Positions 31,700 to 41,989 of a stretch of 64,000 nucleotides of DNA are shown piece by piece. How positions within the stretch are numbered: position 1 is the first letter of the stretch; every line of letters starts with the position of its first letter. The DNA lies in contig CM055816.1 of assembly GCA_029582265.1 (NCBI GenBank), positions 29,122,366 to 29,186,365 on the forward strand, given 5' to 3'. This DNA is from Zoroaster sp. YZ-2022 (Eukaryota > Echinodermata > Asteroidea > Forcipulatida > Zoroasteridae). A model generated the notes under the pieces. The model did not search any database. It was not told the DNA's origin and saw only the letters and a list, made by a program, of their open reading frames with translations. A program made the position numbers and the translations under genes.

Positions 31700-32766
31700 A
31701 GCCCTAACCTTCCTGAATCCTCCAAAATCCTCTTTGCCAAAGTGAAGGATTTTGAAGGATTGAGGTTACATTGTACATGCTACATGCTCTTTGCTAAAGT
31801 GAAGGATTTTGGAGGATTAAGGTTATTAGGCACACTTGCCTTTCCATGGTACATGTACATGTACCATGGGTCCCCAGGGTCCCTGGCCATGTACATGTAT
31901 CACAGATTAGAAACACATGTGTGCATGCATACATGTCATGTGCTTGCTTTACTACTGAAGGATTTTGAAGGATTCAGGTTATGTGTAAGCAAATGGGCCT
32001 AGGGAGTTAGGAAGAATTCAGGTTATGTGTAAGCAAATGGGCCTAGAGAGTTAGGAAGGATTCAGGTTATGTGTAAGCAAATGGGCCTAGGGAGTTAGGA
32101 AGGATTCAGGTTGTGTGTAAGCAAATGGGCCTAGAGAGTTAGGAAGGATTCAGGTTGTGTGTAAGCAAATGGGCCTAGAGAGTTAGGAAGGATTCAGGTT
32201 GTGTGTAAGCAAATGGGCCTAGAGAGTTAGGAAGGATTCAGGTTGTGTGTAAGCAAGTGGGCCTAGGGAGTTAGGAAGGATTCAGGTTATGTGTAAGCAA
32301 ATGGGCCTAGGGAGTTAGGAAGGATTCAGGTTATGTGTAAGCAAATGGGCCTAGGGAGTTAGGAAGGATTCAGGTTGTGTGTAAGCAAATGGGCCTAGAG
32401 AGTTAGGAAGGATTCAGGTTGTGTGTAAGCAAATGGGCCTAGAGAGTTAGGAAGGATTCAGGTTATGTGTAAGCAAATGGGCCTAGAGAGTTAGGAAGGA
32501 TTCAGGTTATGTGTAAGCAAGTGGGCCTAGGGAGTTAGGAAGGATTCAGGTTATGTGTAAGCAAATGGGCCTAGAGACTTAGGAAGGATTCAGGTTATGT
32601 GTAAGCAAATGGGCCTGGGGAGTTAGGAAGGATTCAGGTTATGTGTAAGCAAATGGGCCTAAGGAGTTAGGGAGGATTCAGGTTATGTGTAAGCAAATGG
32701 GCCTAGAGAGTTAGGAAGGATTCAGGTTATGCGTATTAAAGCAAATGGGCCTAGAGAGTTAGGGAT
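31700..32766. repeat. 44-bp minisatellite (~18 copies) with related left flank
   Basis: From about 31975, GGGCCTAGAGAGTTAGGAAG GATTCAGGTTATGTGTAAGC AAAT repeats every 44 bp. The left flank (CCCTAACCTTCCTGAATCCT near 31704) is the inverted counterpart of the unit's AGGATTCAGG...GTTAGGG, so the array seems to have grown inside a CCCTAACC-terminus inverted-repeat element. Variants (GTGTGTAAGC, GGGAGTTAGG) are grouped. Confidence 0.9.
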
Positions 32767-32915
32767 ATGTATATTATACATGTATGTAGAGGTGGGAAAT
32801 TATTACTGTACAGGTAAGACCACATTTATTGTGACTCTAACAAAACAAGAGAAACTTGTATTGGTTATATTGGTTATTTTATACTTTCAAGAGTACTCAA
32901 TACGTGTTTTACCAA

Positions 32916-33375
32916 ATTATTTACGGGTACCTGGGGCTGTGCGTTTTCGGATATTTTTGGAACCAGATACCCAAAATCAGGAAACTTCGGATACCCGGAT
33001 ACCCGTTTTCATTTTTGTTGAAAACATGCCTCCAGTGGTGTACAAATACATGTACTGTAAATGGAAACAAAATTTTTCTTTATAATACAGAGGATACCAT
33101 ACTATCGATCTTTTTTTTATTGGAGTGTAATCTCTTGAATTTAAAGATAATTGTCTGTACAAGTGCATTGTTCAAGAGTCACAGATTTCTGTTTGCACCG
33201 CTCAAATGTTAAGTCCGAATTTTAAAAAGTCGTTTACGGGTAATTGGAACCGAAAAATGGAACCGGGTAATGACCGTTTAGGTCGGGTATCCGGATACCC
33301 GGCACAGCCCTATACCTGGGTATCTGAAGGTTTTCTAATTTTGGGAAATAACCGAAAACAGCACAGCCTAATTGC
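32916..33375. mobile_element. hAT-like MITE nested in a relative
   Basis: The inner element (32936-33312) has ends GGCTGTGCGTTTTCGGATAT and GGATACCCGGCACAGCCCTA and is flanked by TACCTGGG (32928-32935 and 33313-33320). Joining the flanks restores a GGGTACCTGGGTATCTGAAG stretch like 27348-27368, so the target was itself a copy of the family, whose end CAGCACAGCCTA is at 33357-33370. The left end has lost a few bases. Confidence 0.8.
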
Positions 33376-34440
33376 CAACATTAGCAATGCTGTAACCATT
33401 CCATCTTAACCCCATCCATAATAACTCCATGTGTACCAGCATGCAACAAACACATGGTCTGCATTGTCATCAAGTTCAGACGCATGAATTATTACAGGCC
33501 CTCCAAAAACTGAACAACATCTTGGAGTCTCTAGTGTTGAAATGTAGATTAATGGCCCCCCTGTCTCAGGATCCCATATCAGCCAGTCTACTCTTACACC
33601 ACAATCACTGGTCCCCATCAATCATTGCCCAGGCAAATACCAACCCACTGATGGATGCCATACTGATAGAGAGTATTGGGTGTACATTATGGTATAGCGT
33701 GGGGTCGTGGAAGGTCGAGCTGGGGTCGCCAGGGTTCAGAGGGTGGTTTGTTTGTTGATTGTGCTGTAAAACAATATTAGGCTTGTGGAATGATAATGCA
33801 GTGTATTAATTGTAATTGGAAGGAAGTACAGAGAGATAGACTGAAGGGGGGATAAGTGATATTTATGAACAATTTTCTGCAGTTATTCCACCAAATGCAT
33901 ATGTTGGTTTGTTTTAAAGTTAAATATTTAACATTCACTTGCACTGTAGGTTCTCCCTCCCCCCCCCTGCCGCCAAACAAACCTCATGTGATTTCTCATG
34001 ATTTGTCCTGATTTCAAGATTTTGTACAAATTCTTTTACAAAATCAAAAATCAGCACTGATTTAAAAAAAGATTTTTTTTTTTTTTATTAATTTTTAATT
34101 TGTAAAAAATTTTGAAATCTGGACAGATCATGAGAAATCAAATACCTGTACACGACCTGAGTTTTTTTTTTTTTTTTTTTTTTTGGTAAAGGTCATGAAT
34201 GAAAATTTTTTCCAAATCAAAGAAAACTTTGATTCTTAAAACAGTTCCCACACCAGTCCCCACAAAAAAATGAAATAACTCCTAAACAAACAAACGAAAA
34301 TTTAAAAACTTTAGTGGTCTTGAATGATAATTTCTCCCAAATTAGTGAAAACTTTGATGGGTACACCAGACCCCACGCCACAAGCATGTCACACAAAAAA
34401 ATTGTCTTGAAATTGAAATTCCATATTACATGTACGTACA
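33376..34440. other. Unique stretch; one unassigned ORF
   Basis: The plus-strand frame 33429-33758 (109 codons) includes LQALQKLNNILESLVLKC and SLLLHHNHWSPSIIAQ; it follows an AG at 33498 but has no good polypyrimidine tract or donor. It matches nothing I recognise. 34065-34185 is poly-T/A. Possible exon, more likely chance. Confidence 0.2.
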
Positions 34441-34523
34441 TAAATAATACAATATAATTGCCGCAGCTTTCAATATGTCTGAGATGTCATCCACTGGGCT
34501 GGCAGATCCCCTAATGCACTTAC

Positions 34524-34647
34524 CAGCCATCTTGAGACACACTTGAGTTCTCACGTACAGTGAGGGGTCGTCACGTTTCCGGAGGGCATTTGTGGTACCT
34601 TCATTGTGGGTCAGGGGAAGTGGGGTTGCGTCCGAGGTGAAGTGCAC
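34524..34647 (-). other. Candidate coding exon, minus strand
   Basis: The minus-strand frame reads TSDATPLPLTHNEGTTNAL, then RKRDDPSLYVRTQVCLKMA, and meets a strong donor G|GTAAGTGC (GT at 34522-34523). Codon content looks protein-like and the segment occurs once in the window. There is no convincing acceptor on the 5' side, so the exon start is open. Product unknown. Confidence 0.3.
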
Positions 34648-34735
34648 TTAAGCATTTTAAAGGCAGCTTTTAAATCAATTTTATTTATTTATTTATTTTT
34701 TTAGTAATGTTGCTCCCACAATTGGACATTGTTTC

Positions 34736-35046
34736 TTAAAAGGGAAGGTACAACAGATTATCAAATTAACGACAAATTGCTGGATCTACAGTTGGTACAT
34801 TTATCAATCATCCTGAGATATGATTTCAATCTACAGTTGGTACATTTATCAATCATCCTGAGATATGATTTCAATCTACAGTTGGTACATTTATCAATCA
34901 TCCTGAGATATGATTTCAATCTACAGTTGGTACATTTATCAATCATCCTGAGATATGATTTCATCTAAAGTGCTTTCATCTTAGAGAAAATAGGAGTTTT
35001 TATGTCAAGTTTACACAAAGTTGTCGGAAAGCAACGTTTTGTAAAA

Positions 35047-35077
<31 letters not shown>

Positions 35078-35229
35078 CCTTCCCTTTTTTTTTCCCCTCA
35101 GAAACATGAGCCTATTGTGATGAAATTTTCCCAGGTTATTTTGTTTATGATATGTTTCTGGAAAACTAGAGGGTTGAAAATTAAAATGAACGCTTGTTGT
35201 TGAAAACAGTGTTTTATCTTCCCTTTTAA
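34736..35229. mobile_element. TTAA element, AAGGGAAGGTAC termini, copy 1
   Basis: TTAA|AAGGGAAGGTACAACAG at the left is inverted as TATCTTCCCTT|TTAA at the right. A further AGGGAAGGTACAGTATTGG starts at the same TTAA (35226), suggesting a second abutting element. The interior holds a 45-bp array and a 37-nt poly-T. A second, interrupted copy is at 44430-45192. Confidence 0.7.
34787..34965. repeat. Minisatellite, 45-bp unit, 4 copies
   Basis: CTACAGTTGGTACATTTATC AATCATCCTGAGATATGATT TCAAT is repeated four times without change, inside the TTAA element. Being a multiple of 3 it opens frames on both strands (LQLVHLSIILRYDFN), which is not evidence of coding. Confidence 0.95.
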
Positions 35230-35265
35230 AGGGAAGGTACAGTATTGGTCATGAAAACCCGAACT

Positions 35266-35905
35266 ACCCCAAATCCTCCAAAATCCATCTCCTGGTTTTG
35301 CATGATTTTGATGGATGCAGTACTCCACAGTATAGCCCAGTGAATAGAGCAATGTAGCCACGTGTACCAAATCCATCAAACTCCACCGGCTGCTTTTTGT
35401 TGGATTCAGGACTGTGTCTAGCCAAGCCATGGATGCTTTGCATTTGCCACTGCACCAATTCCATCAAACTCCACCGGCTGCTTTTTGTTGGATTCAGGAT
35501 TGTGTCTAGCCAAGCCATGGATGCTTTGCATTTGCTACTGTACCAATTCCATCAAACTCCACCGGCTGCTTTTGTTGGATTCAGGACTGTGTATAGCCAA
35601 GCCATGGATGCTTTGCATTTGCTGCTGTACCAATGTGTCACCAAATCCATCAAACTCCACCGGCTGCTTTTGTTGGATTCAGGACTGTGTATAGCCAAGC
35701 CATGGATGCTTTGCATTTGCTGCTGTACCAATGTGTCACCAAATCCATCAAACTCCACCGGCTGCTTTTGTTGGATTCAGGACTTTGTATAGCCAAGCCA
35801 TGGATGCTTTGCATTTGCTACTGTACCAATTCCATCAATGTCCAACGATTGTGGGTACCTTTTTTACTGCATGTTGATGGATTTTGGAGGATTTGGGATG
35901 GCTTC
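35266..35905. repeat. TIR-bounded tandem repeat, ~90-97-bp unit, 5-6 copies
   Basis: CCATCAAACTCCACCGGCTG starts units at 35369, 35460, 35549, 35647 and 35744, with a variant at 35832. The block is bounded by CTACCCCAAATCCTCCAAAA at the left and TTTTGGAGGATTTGGGATGG at the right, a clear terminal inverted repeat. The unit word TTGGATTCAGGACTGTGT resembles the terminus interior. Confidence 0.9.
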
Positions 35906-35947
35906 TAGCCAAAATGTCTAATTGATGAAATTCTTACATCATGATAC

Positions 35948-36242
35948 ATGTACATTGTATTACACAACATCAAACATTGGACACTTACTGGCAAACGATA
36001 CCATATTTCTTTATCTGCCATGAACAGGCCAGAAGCTCAGTGGGTTTTTACATTAAGCGTCTTATATTCAAGGACTGTGACCTCAAGCAATAAGAAGGGC
36101 CTAAAGGCTGCTTCGCTTCCCACTGACCTTCTGGACCAGTGCCAGCCGTGACCTTCTGATGGTCACTACTAGTACTTAAGTAGTATATAAACCACACAAG
36201 TCCACAATGTTTTGACTAGAATATAACCACTTTGTAAATAAA
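35948..36242 (+). other. Candidate terminal exon plus AATAAA
   Basis: After an acceptor-like TTTCTTTATCTGCCATGAACAG (AG at 36026-36027) a frame reads PEAQWVFTLSVLYSRTVTSS, then LKAASLPTDLLDQCQP and TGA at 36149-36151. AATAAA follows at 36237-36242. It is unique in the window. A shorter alternative frame is also open, so coding status is unsure. No homologue is recognised. Confidence 0.25.
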
Positions 36243-36574
36243 CTGTGAAATTCTTGTACAATGTAATTGGCCACTGATCTGTCAGTGCATTGAGTTGTTT
36301 TGCCTTGATTGATACTGTATAAATGTTATGGGATCCATGATTTGGGAATTGGTTTAAGGCCAGGTGCTGGGGGGTCAATCTCATAGTGCTGCCAAGCAGG
36401 ACAGGTGGCTTGAGCTACAGAAGCCCCCTGTTTTTCCTTAAAAAAGTAGTTGATAAAACAACGATTTTGTGATACTGAGCTTTTGAAGGTTTCATGCCAT
36501 TTAGTGGCTGGGAGATACTGGTTAGTTCGCTAACCGTTTAACTGAATCTTTCACGGTCAGTTAAACCGGTTTTT
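36243..36574. other. No gene; hAT-like remnant
   Basis: 36520-36575 has TTAGTTCGCTAACCGTTTAA and GTCAGTTAAACCGG, words typical of hAT-like termini in this window, but no paired end. Confidence 0.35.
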
Positions 36575-36705
36575 GGAAGAATTTTAAAGAATTTTTAATA
36601 CAGTACATGTAGTTCTTCGTCATTATATACATAACAGCAAAAGAAACGTCACCCCCTAAATTTATGTGTCCTCAGACGTCATGCATGACGAATTTTGACG
36701 GCTAC
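36575..36705. repeat. Half copy of CATAACAGCAAAAG element plus flank
   Basis: TTTTTAATACAGTACATGTA, TCGTCATTATATACATAACAG and ACGTCACCCCCTAAATTTAT match 45197-45323. The right TIR present at 45428-45460 is missing here. Confidence 0.8.
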
Positions 36706-36905
36706 ACAAAACTAGGTAGTTGGCAAATGGCACAATGTGTATCAATTTTCAATCAAAAAGCATCAATGAACTTCCTGCAATGATTTGTTGAATAACCAAG
36801 CGGCAAAAAAAGAAAGGGCGGCAAAATGGGCAGCAAAAAAAGCAAAGACGGCAAAATGGGCGGCAAATTCTTCAACAATTATTGGTCATATTTTAAAAAT
36901 ATTAA

Positions 36906-37130
36906 TACACTCACTGGCCAAAAGTATTGCAACATGCTCAAAATAGCACTTCACAGTAACATGTGAGATGATCATTTAATCTGATTTCATCGATCGTGTA
37001 TTACATAATTTCCGAGCAAGAACAGTAAAAAAGAACATTGACTTCAAAACACAGGCACTTTCAAGAAGTCTTAAGTAGTGTAAATAAAATAAAATAAATT
37101 ATTGTAACACAGTTCTGGCCAGTGAGTGTA
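36906..37130. mobile_element. Tc1/mariner-like MITE, TA|CACTCACTGGCC, copy 2
   Basis: TACACTCACTGGCCAAAAGT and TTCTGGCCAGTGAGTGTA with TA at each outer end. The interior GTCTTAAGTAGTGTAAATAA is shared with copy 1. An internal deletion relative to copy 1 is evident. Confidence 0.85.
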
Positions 37131-37177
37131 CATGTATTTGTTAATATTTAAAAAAAAATTGTTCTGATTATTTTCAG

Positions 37178-37228
37178 ATCAGGGAACCCGTGTCTTCTCA
37201 ACCCAAACAAATGGTAACTCAACAGCAG
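37178..37228 (+). other. Candidate 51-nt internal exon
   Basis: The acceptor TTCTGATTATTTTCAG ends at 37177 and the donor CAG|GTAGGT starts at 37229. The 51 nt are open in two frames: IREPVSSQPKQMVTQQQ, or QGTRVFSTQTNGNSTA. The length is a multiple of 3 and the sequence occurs once here. It lies on the plus strand 0.9 kb after the AATAAA at 36237, so it would belong to a different transcript or isoform. Product unknown. Confidence 0.35.
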
Positions 37229-37512
37229 GTAGGTAGCCAGTGCTTTTTTTTTTTTTTTTTAGAAATGTCTTACCTGTAAGTGACGAGTTTCATAGCAAAA
37301 TGCGATAAACACCATATTTAGAACTTTTGCACCAACACCACTCAGACATCGTTCACAGGTACGCAAACACAAGTTCCAACTCAGTTTTTAGCAAAACGCG
37401 ATATAACCACTATATAAACTCAATCATTATACACGTTTTATTCCAAACTGCGATAAATGCCACGCCAGCTTCTCTGCAATTCTTTTTTTCTCAAAACAGC
37501 TCAAATGGATAT

Positions 37513-37974
37513 ATGACATAAAACACAATACACAAAACACAAAGGGGGCCACTTTGCATCCGTCACGTTAGCAGTTTTTCCAATGGTTGTTATTTATTTT
37601 TAAGTACCTGAAACCGACCAAAAAGTGTTTCAACATGTGAATGGACATGCAGGCTTATACTAGAACTAAATTGAGTTGATTTATTTAATTTATTTATTTA
37701 TTTTTTTTTTTACCCTCAAATTTCCATAAAAATTGGACGGAAAAAGTTACCTCACTTTTCCGTCCATTTGTTGATGGAAATTTTAGGGTAATTAAAAAAA
37801 CAATAATAATAATAATCAACTCAAACTGTCTTTAGGATAAGCATGCATGTCTATTCAAATGTTGAAATTCTTTTTGGGTGGTTTCAGATATTAAAAACAA
37901 AATTACAACCATTAGAAAAACTGCTAACGTGACGGTAGGAAAGTGGCCCCCTTTATTGTGTTTTATGTCATATA
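37513..37974. mobile_element. TIR element, TATGACATAAAACAC termini, copy 2
   Basis: Inverse orientation to copies 1 and 3. The left terminus has a 15-bp duplication (ACACAATACACAAAACACAA). TA flanks the TATGACATAAAAC ends on both sides. The central hairpin is as in copy 1. Confidence 0.88.
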
Positions 37975-38104
37975 GCATTTTGCCATGAAACTCTTCAAAT
38001 GCTCCGGTCCCTTCTTGAATGTGAACAAAGATAAAAGACAAAAAAAATATATTAAACCAAAAATAACAAAATAAATAAAGTCTCCGCTTTCTGGCCTCAG
38101 ACCC

Positions 38105-38400
38105 GTGCTTTGGCATTTTTAATTTTCTTTTTTCTTTTTTGCTATGAAACGATGTCCAATTGCAGCCAAAATTGCTGCTTTGACTTTTCTCATCGGGGTA
38201 TGAACATTTCCCCGATTTGTGAGGCCTCTCTTAGCCACCATACTTTGTATATGGAAAATGTTGGTCCCCGTGTATACTTGTATCACGTATTATAAAAAAA
38301 AAGATTACAAAAAAAAACAAAAAAAAAAAACACCGATTTTGAAGCCGACCGATGACCAGAAACCAGAGACTTTTTTTTTGGCCTAAAAGACGTTCACTTT
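38105..38400. repeat. Dispersed repeat family C, long copy
   Basis: GATGTCCAATTGCAGCCAAA, GTGAGGCCTCTCTTAGCCAC, GGTCCCCGTGTATACTTGTA, then GAAGCCGACCGATGACCAGA and ACCAGAGACTTTTTTTTTGG. This is the uninterrupted reference copy for the insertions at 14242 and 46031. Confidence 0.8.
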
Positions 38401-38777
38401 TGAGTTGCTTTCCCAGTTGCAAATTACACCGCTGATTGACTCTGATCTCATTCTGTGATGCCAAGTCCAAAATAATCCTCGGCAAGGCTTAAGAATCAGT
38501 AGACCAAATAAATTGAGACGCTGCCATTGATAATCTTTTCCGATTCCTAATTGGGCTTTAAAAAAAAAAAAAAACGGTTCATATAACCCTACTCCACTAC
38601 ATAGTCATTCAACTCAAATCCTCAGACCACTCAGTCCAATCATCAACATCCCCCAACCCTCCAAATTCTTTCCACCGACTGATTCCTTCAAATCCCCCTC
38701 CCTTCCACCCGTACATTAGCCAGCTATGACAGACATCCTTCCAAACTACTGACAAATTGTAAATTATCGCTGTACCG
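38401..38777. other. Unique stretch, no recognised gene
   Basis: C-rich 38640-38715 with CCCCAACCCTCC words; no gene. Confidence 0.35.
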
Positions 38778-39002
38778 TTAAAGGGGCAGTATCGTCAAAA
38801 TCAACAGGGCATGGAATCAGAGTGCTAGTTTTAGATTACCTCAGTGACTGAAAATAATACCCCACATGATAAGGTCATATGACCTTTGCTGCTGCATAAA
38901 TGATTCAGTAAATTTCAGTCACTGTGTTCTTCTTAAACTAGGCCACTGAGTCCATGCCCTGTTGAAAGTCTGCTCCGATCGTGACGATACTGTCCCCTTT
39001 AA
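38778..39002. mobile_element. TTAA MITE (AGTATCGTC family), reference copy
   Basis: TTAA|AGGGGCAGTATCGTC at the left and GACGATACTGTCCCCT|TTAA at the right. The inner GGGCATGGAATCAGAGTG and GTCCATGCCCTG also pair, and CAGTGACTGAAAATAATAC pairs with ATTTCAGTCACTG. 225 bp, non-coding. TTAA with G-rich ends, like the THAP-bearing element at 7441. Confidence 0.9.
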
Positions 39003-39688
39003 AGTTTAACTCCCGAAAATAAGTGGCAACCGATGTATAGAAATGATTAAGAAAGGCAAGAACTTAGTTCTCCAGCGAGTTAAGCCGACCGTTTAATCCC
39101 CCTACACTTTTTATTTTTTTTTAATGAATCCTTGTTCCATTGCTTGCGAGGTAGACACTGATTATTATTTGTCAGTCCTGAGTACGGATGACTAAGCTCG
39201 AAGCTTGCGAAGGGAATCGACGGTACCTCAACGGACAAAGTGGTATCTTTTCTCCCCCATCTTTTAGCAGGGAATCGACGGTACCTCAACGGACAAAGTG
39301 GTACCTTATCCTCCCCCCATGTCTTTTAGCAGTCAGAAACACTTTTCTCCCTTTGTGATGTAGAATTTTTTTTTCCCTATCCCCTTAAAAGAGCAGGTGC
39401 ATTCTTATAATGTGGGCAGCCAGTGAGAGTCGCATACTTGGTATATAACCTGGCTATTGTGGGCACCTGTCTAATGTGGACACTTTTAAAGCCCCCCCCC
39501 CATACAATATTGGTAATTTCGCAAAACATAAAATGATCACAGTTTTACAATAAACCTTACTTGGTGTAAAGTTGATGATGGTAGTAAACATTCCTTGAAA
39601 TATTTCTGTCTGAGGTGCTGTCGTTTCAGTCAAATTACTGAAATAATGTCCAAACAGAATATCTGTCATCTGAAGACAGATAGATATA
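39003..39688. other. Mostly unique; small duplication
   Basis: GGGAATCGACGGTACCTCAA CGGACAAAGTGGTA occurs twice (39211 and 39270), a ~59-bp tandem duplication. Otherwise nothing recognised. Confidence 0.45.
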
Positions 39689-40139
39689 TATGACATAAAA
39701 CACAATAAAGGGGGCCACTTTCCTACCGTCACGTTAGCAGTTTTTCTAATGGTTGTAATTTTGTTTTTAATATCTGAAACCACCCAAAAAGAATTTCAAC
39801 ATTTGAATAGACATGCATGCTTATCCTAAAGATAATTTGAGTTGATTATTACTATTATTTTTTTAATTACCCTAAAATTTCCATCAACAAATGGACGGAA
39901 AAGTGAGGTAACTTTTTCCGTCCAATTTTTATGGAAATTTGAGGGTAAAAAAATAAATAAAAAAATAAATAAATAAAATAAATCAACTCAAATTAGTTCT
40001 AGTATAAGCCTGCATGTCCATTCACATGTTGAAACACTTTTTGGTCGGTTTCAGGTACTTAAAAATAAATAACAACCATTGGAAAAACTGCTAACGTGAC
40101 GGATGCAAAGTGGCCCCCTTTATTGTGTTTTATGTCATA
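39689..40139. mobile_element. TIR element, TATGACATAAAACAC termini, copy 3
   Basis: Same orientation and near-identical to copy 1 (24316-24771), including the AATTACCCTAAAATTTCCAT and GGAAATTTGAGGGTAA hairpin core. Little divergence implies recent activity. Confidence 0.9.
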
Positions 40140-40254
40140 TGTATTCCATCTTGGAAGGAATATGAAGAATCCAAATCCATTTTCACTATTTGTGATGTGA
40201 TCTGGGGAAAACCCTCCACATGGTGAAATTTGTAATGTTTGTGTTTAAATACAT

Positions 40255-40609
40255 TTAACCCTAACCACCCCAAATCCTGCAAAATCCTCCAAGGGGCATT
40301 TTTTGGGGAAAATTCAGCACTGTTGGAAACTGGTACTTTCACCTGTTCAAATGGGGCAAAATTACTACCTGGCAAGAAGTACAGGCCATAAGTGCTGAAT
40401 ATGAGAGATCAAACGGAAATGCATGGTGCATTTTGAAGATAAGGGCATGTTTGCAAAAGTGCACTGATGGATTTGGGAGGATTCTGGAAGGTTCCTAGCC
40501 AGAATACCTATAGGGGGTTAGGGTTCAGGAAGGTTCCTAGCCAGAATACCTATAGGGGGTTAGGGTTCAGGAAGGTTCCTAGCCAGAATACCTAGCGGGT
40601 TAGGGTTAA
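40255..40609. mobile_element. TTAA element, CCCTAACC termini, copy 2
   Basis: TTAA|CCCTAACCACCCCAAATCCT at the left and GCGGGTTAGGG|TTAA at the right. The right end (GGTTAGGGTTCAGGAAGGTT CCTAGCCAGAATACCTATAG) is present three times in tandem at about 40483-40609, whereas the 30140 copy has it once. Confidence 0.88.
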
Positions 40610-41321
40610 TGAGGACACTGCTTATTTCAAAACTGTTTTATTCAGGATTCTAGGGTGTCTATAACTCGAGTTACGCTGTCAGGGAGTTCGAAAACTGACC
40701 TCGTTTTGAGAAATCCAGCTTTTAAGTTCTGAGTAACATTTCACCATTTGAAGGGTTTTTCCAGATCACATCACATTTTCTTTTTAATGAGTCATTAATG
40801 AAATTTAATAGCTGAAACTTTTTTTCAAGTACTTTTTATTTTATTTAATTTTTTTTTTAAAGTCAAGTTAACTTTGGTTGCTCAATTCAGAAATACCGTA
40901 ATGCCGAAACGTACACAATGCGTAATGTACACATGTACAGGTATGCAGGAATTTCCAGTGGACCGTTTGGAGCTGCAAATGATGGCAAACAAATCAATAA
41001 AACTTTGACATTTCCACATGAGGGGACAAAGAAGAAAAAAAAAGACTCCGAGACTTGGGCCCAAAAATAATTACCGCTTACCAGGCAGATCGTAAATAAA
41101 TCACCACTCGGCAAGATAAACGACCACGAGTGGTGAACTTGACAACGGTTTGAGGTTTAGGAGAGGGCCTCGGATACCCAGTAAAAAACTGACGGCGGCG
41201 GCCAGGTTGAAAGATGGCCCAGTGGGGGTAGAGACATTGGCCCGGTGAGCGCAGGTGTGCAGCAAAACAAATACATGTACTTTCATTTTCCTGTTGTTTG
41301 TTTTATTGTTTCTTAGTGTGA

Positions 41322-41325
<4 letters not shown>
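40610..41325. other. Unique stretch, no recognised gene
   Basis: AT-rich runs at 40830-40860; a CpG-richer patch at 41140-41250. No gene is supported. Confidence 0.35.

Positions 41326-41356
<31 letters not shown>
41326..41356. repeat. Microsatellite (GT)n
   Basis: About 14 uninterrupted GT steps. Confidence 0.97.
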
Positions 41357-41357
<1 letters not shown>

Positions 41358-41396
41358 TTTGCATTTAAGTGCCTGGCTTATATAAAACACTGGTCA

Positions 41397-41855
41397 ACAA
41401 TTTTTTTAAAAGTTGTCTGCTTCGGAGATAAAATGTGCTATTTATTATGGATTTTGATGTGCTGAATTCAAATATGACAATTAAAATTGCTGATTGGCTA
41501 CTGTTTCCAAGATATTTAAGTTTACATTTTATGTACTGTGTATTTGGTGTACATAGCAGATTTTTAATCATGAATTGTAAACCTAGGTCTTTTCATGTGT
41601 TTATGGTTGTTTCACTTGATATTATGTCACCTGCCCTGTTTATGTAACACTTACAATGTATCAGTTCATAGTTCAGTCCTTATTCAGTGTCTACTCTGCG
41701 CTTCTTGGCTTGTCTCTTGTAGTAATTAAACGGTACCATATCTTGAAAACTAGAGCCGATCAACAATTTTAAGCATCATTTCCATTCTCAGTGACCCATA
41801 ATTAGTCAAGTTTGACTTAATTTGTTTCGGAAGCATTTTGGCTGTAGACCAGTGT
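41397..41855. mobile_element. TIR element, ACACTGGTCAACA termini, copy 2
   Basis: ACACTGGTCAACAATTTTTT and GGCTGTAGACCAGTGT. Relative to 30873-31214 it holds about 120 extra bases in the middle (41580-41740), so either a deletion there or an insertion here. Confidence 0.8.
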
Positions 41856-41989
41856 AATATATCTGGAGAGCTGTTGGAGTTAATATATCATCTGGCAGAT
41901 TACATGTATATCTCTTAGAAAGACCCGGAAAGTCCTGGAATTGAAGTCCCAATTTTGTTATGTTTTTAATCTTTAACCAAATTTTGCCG

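Noticed and set aside
33429..33758. 109-codon ORF as a host exon
   Set aside because: The reading looks protein-like, but the acceptor is weak and no donor is visible. Kept only as a note in the unique-stretch entry.
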